NCBI GenBank assembly: GCA_008360955.1
Contig: LUCM01011156.1
Coordinates: forward strand, 261,558-325,557
Length of the DNA: 64,000 nucleotides
Direction of reading: 5' to 3'
Origin: Fasciolopsis buskii
Taxonomy: Eukaryota; Platyhelminthes; Trematoda; Plagiorchiida; Fasciolidae
Below, piece by piece: positions 63,884 through 64,000 of this stretch; within the stretch, counting starts at the first letter, position 1, and each line of letters begins with the position of its first letter. Both the position numbers and the translations under genes were made by a program. The notes under the pieces were generated by a model. It was not told where the DNA came from and searched no databases. It worked only from the letters and a program-made list of their open reading frames with translations.

Positions 63884-64000
63884 AACGAGACTACACCATG
63901 ACGTACTGTGACTTCGTGCGTGCCTCCATGACCCAACGAGCTATACAGGATGGCTTATCTCAAGTCAAAGATCTAATCATGCCTGGAAGGTCAATTGGTA
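63884..64000 (+). repeat. LTR-like repeat, runs off the window
   Basis: It begins TGTCACAACGAGACTACACC directly after a TA tract and matches the inverted copy at 60.87-60.98 kb almost base for base to the window edge. It may be the 5' end of an LTR element or a solo LTR; the rest lies outside. Confidence 0.65.

Overview
The window is eukaryotic nuclear DNA, most likely from a trematode flatworm. It is AT-rich, with long gene-poor stretches, (TA)n microsatellites, split genes with conventional GT-AG introns, and a dense load of decayed non-LTR retrotransposons of types familiar from fluke genomes (RTE-like, CR1/Jockey-like, tRNA-headed SINEs). I cannot name the species. There is no sign of bacterial gene organisation.

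Layout. Positions 1-17.7 kb are almost gene-free and carry only a dead CR1/Jockey-like LINE (3.2-4.5 kb) and a LINE endonuclease remnant (9.5-10.8 kb). At 17.8-19.3 kb, minus strand, lies an apparently intact single-exon gene for a secreted CUB-LDLa-trypsin serine protease with a TATA box close upstream. From 19.3 to 46.5 kb there is no gene I can assign. That stretch has several tRNA-derived SINEs (22.7, 34.1, 35.4 and 38.0 kb), a 58-bp perfect palindrome (40.56 kb), three unassigned candidate coding segments (24.98 kb, and a two-exon pair at 39.0 and 39.6 kb), and a truncated RTE copy (44.1-45.3 kb). An unassigned candidate exon ending at a strong splice donor lies at 46.9-47.4 kb, minus strand.

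The right-hand quarter (48.6-63.2 kb) is one minus-strand gene, an RBM15/Spenito-family RNA-binding protein. Three exons join in phase into about 795 residues: an RS-rich head, three RRMs and a C-terminal SPOC domain. Its two introns (6.4 and 5.7 kb) hold most of the transposon material: RTE copies in both orientations, a Gypsy-type integrase remnant with a possible LTR, and an LTR-like repeat present as an inverted pair around exon 1.

Function. The two confident genes are unrelated. The protease would be an extracellular digestive or host-interface enzyme. The RBM15-like protein would act in the nucleus, as adaptor of the m6A methyltransferase complex or in splicing. The most informative non-gene signals are the RTE copies sharing the same disabling lesions, the clustered SINE family, the near-dead hammerhead-like SINE tail and the long palindrome.
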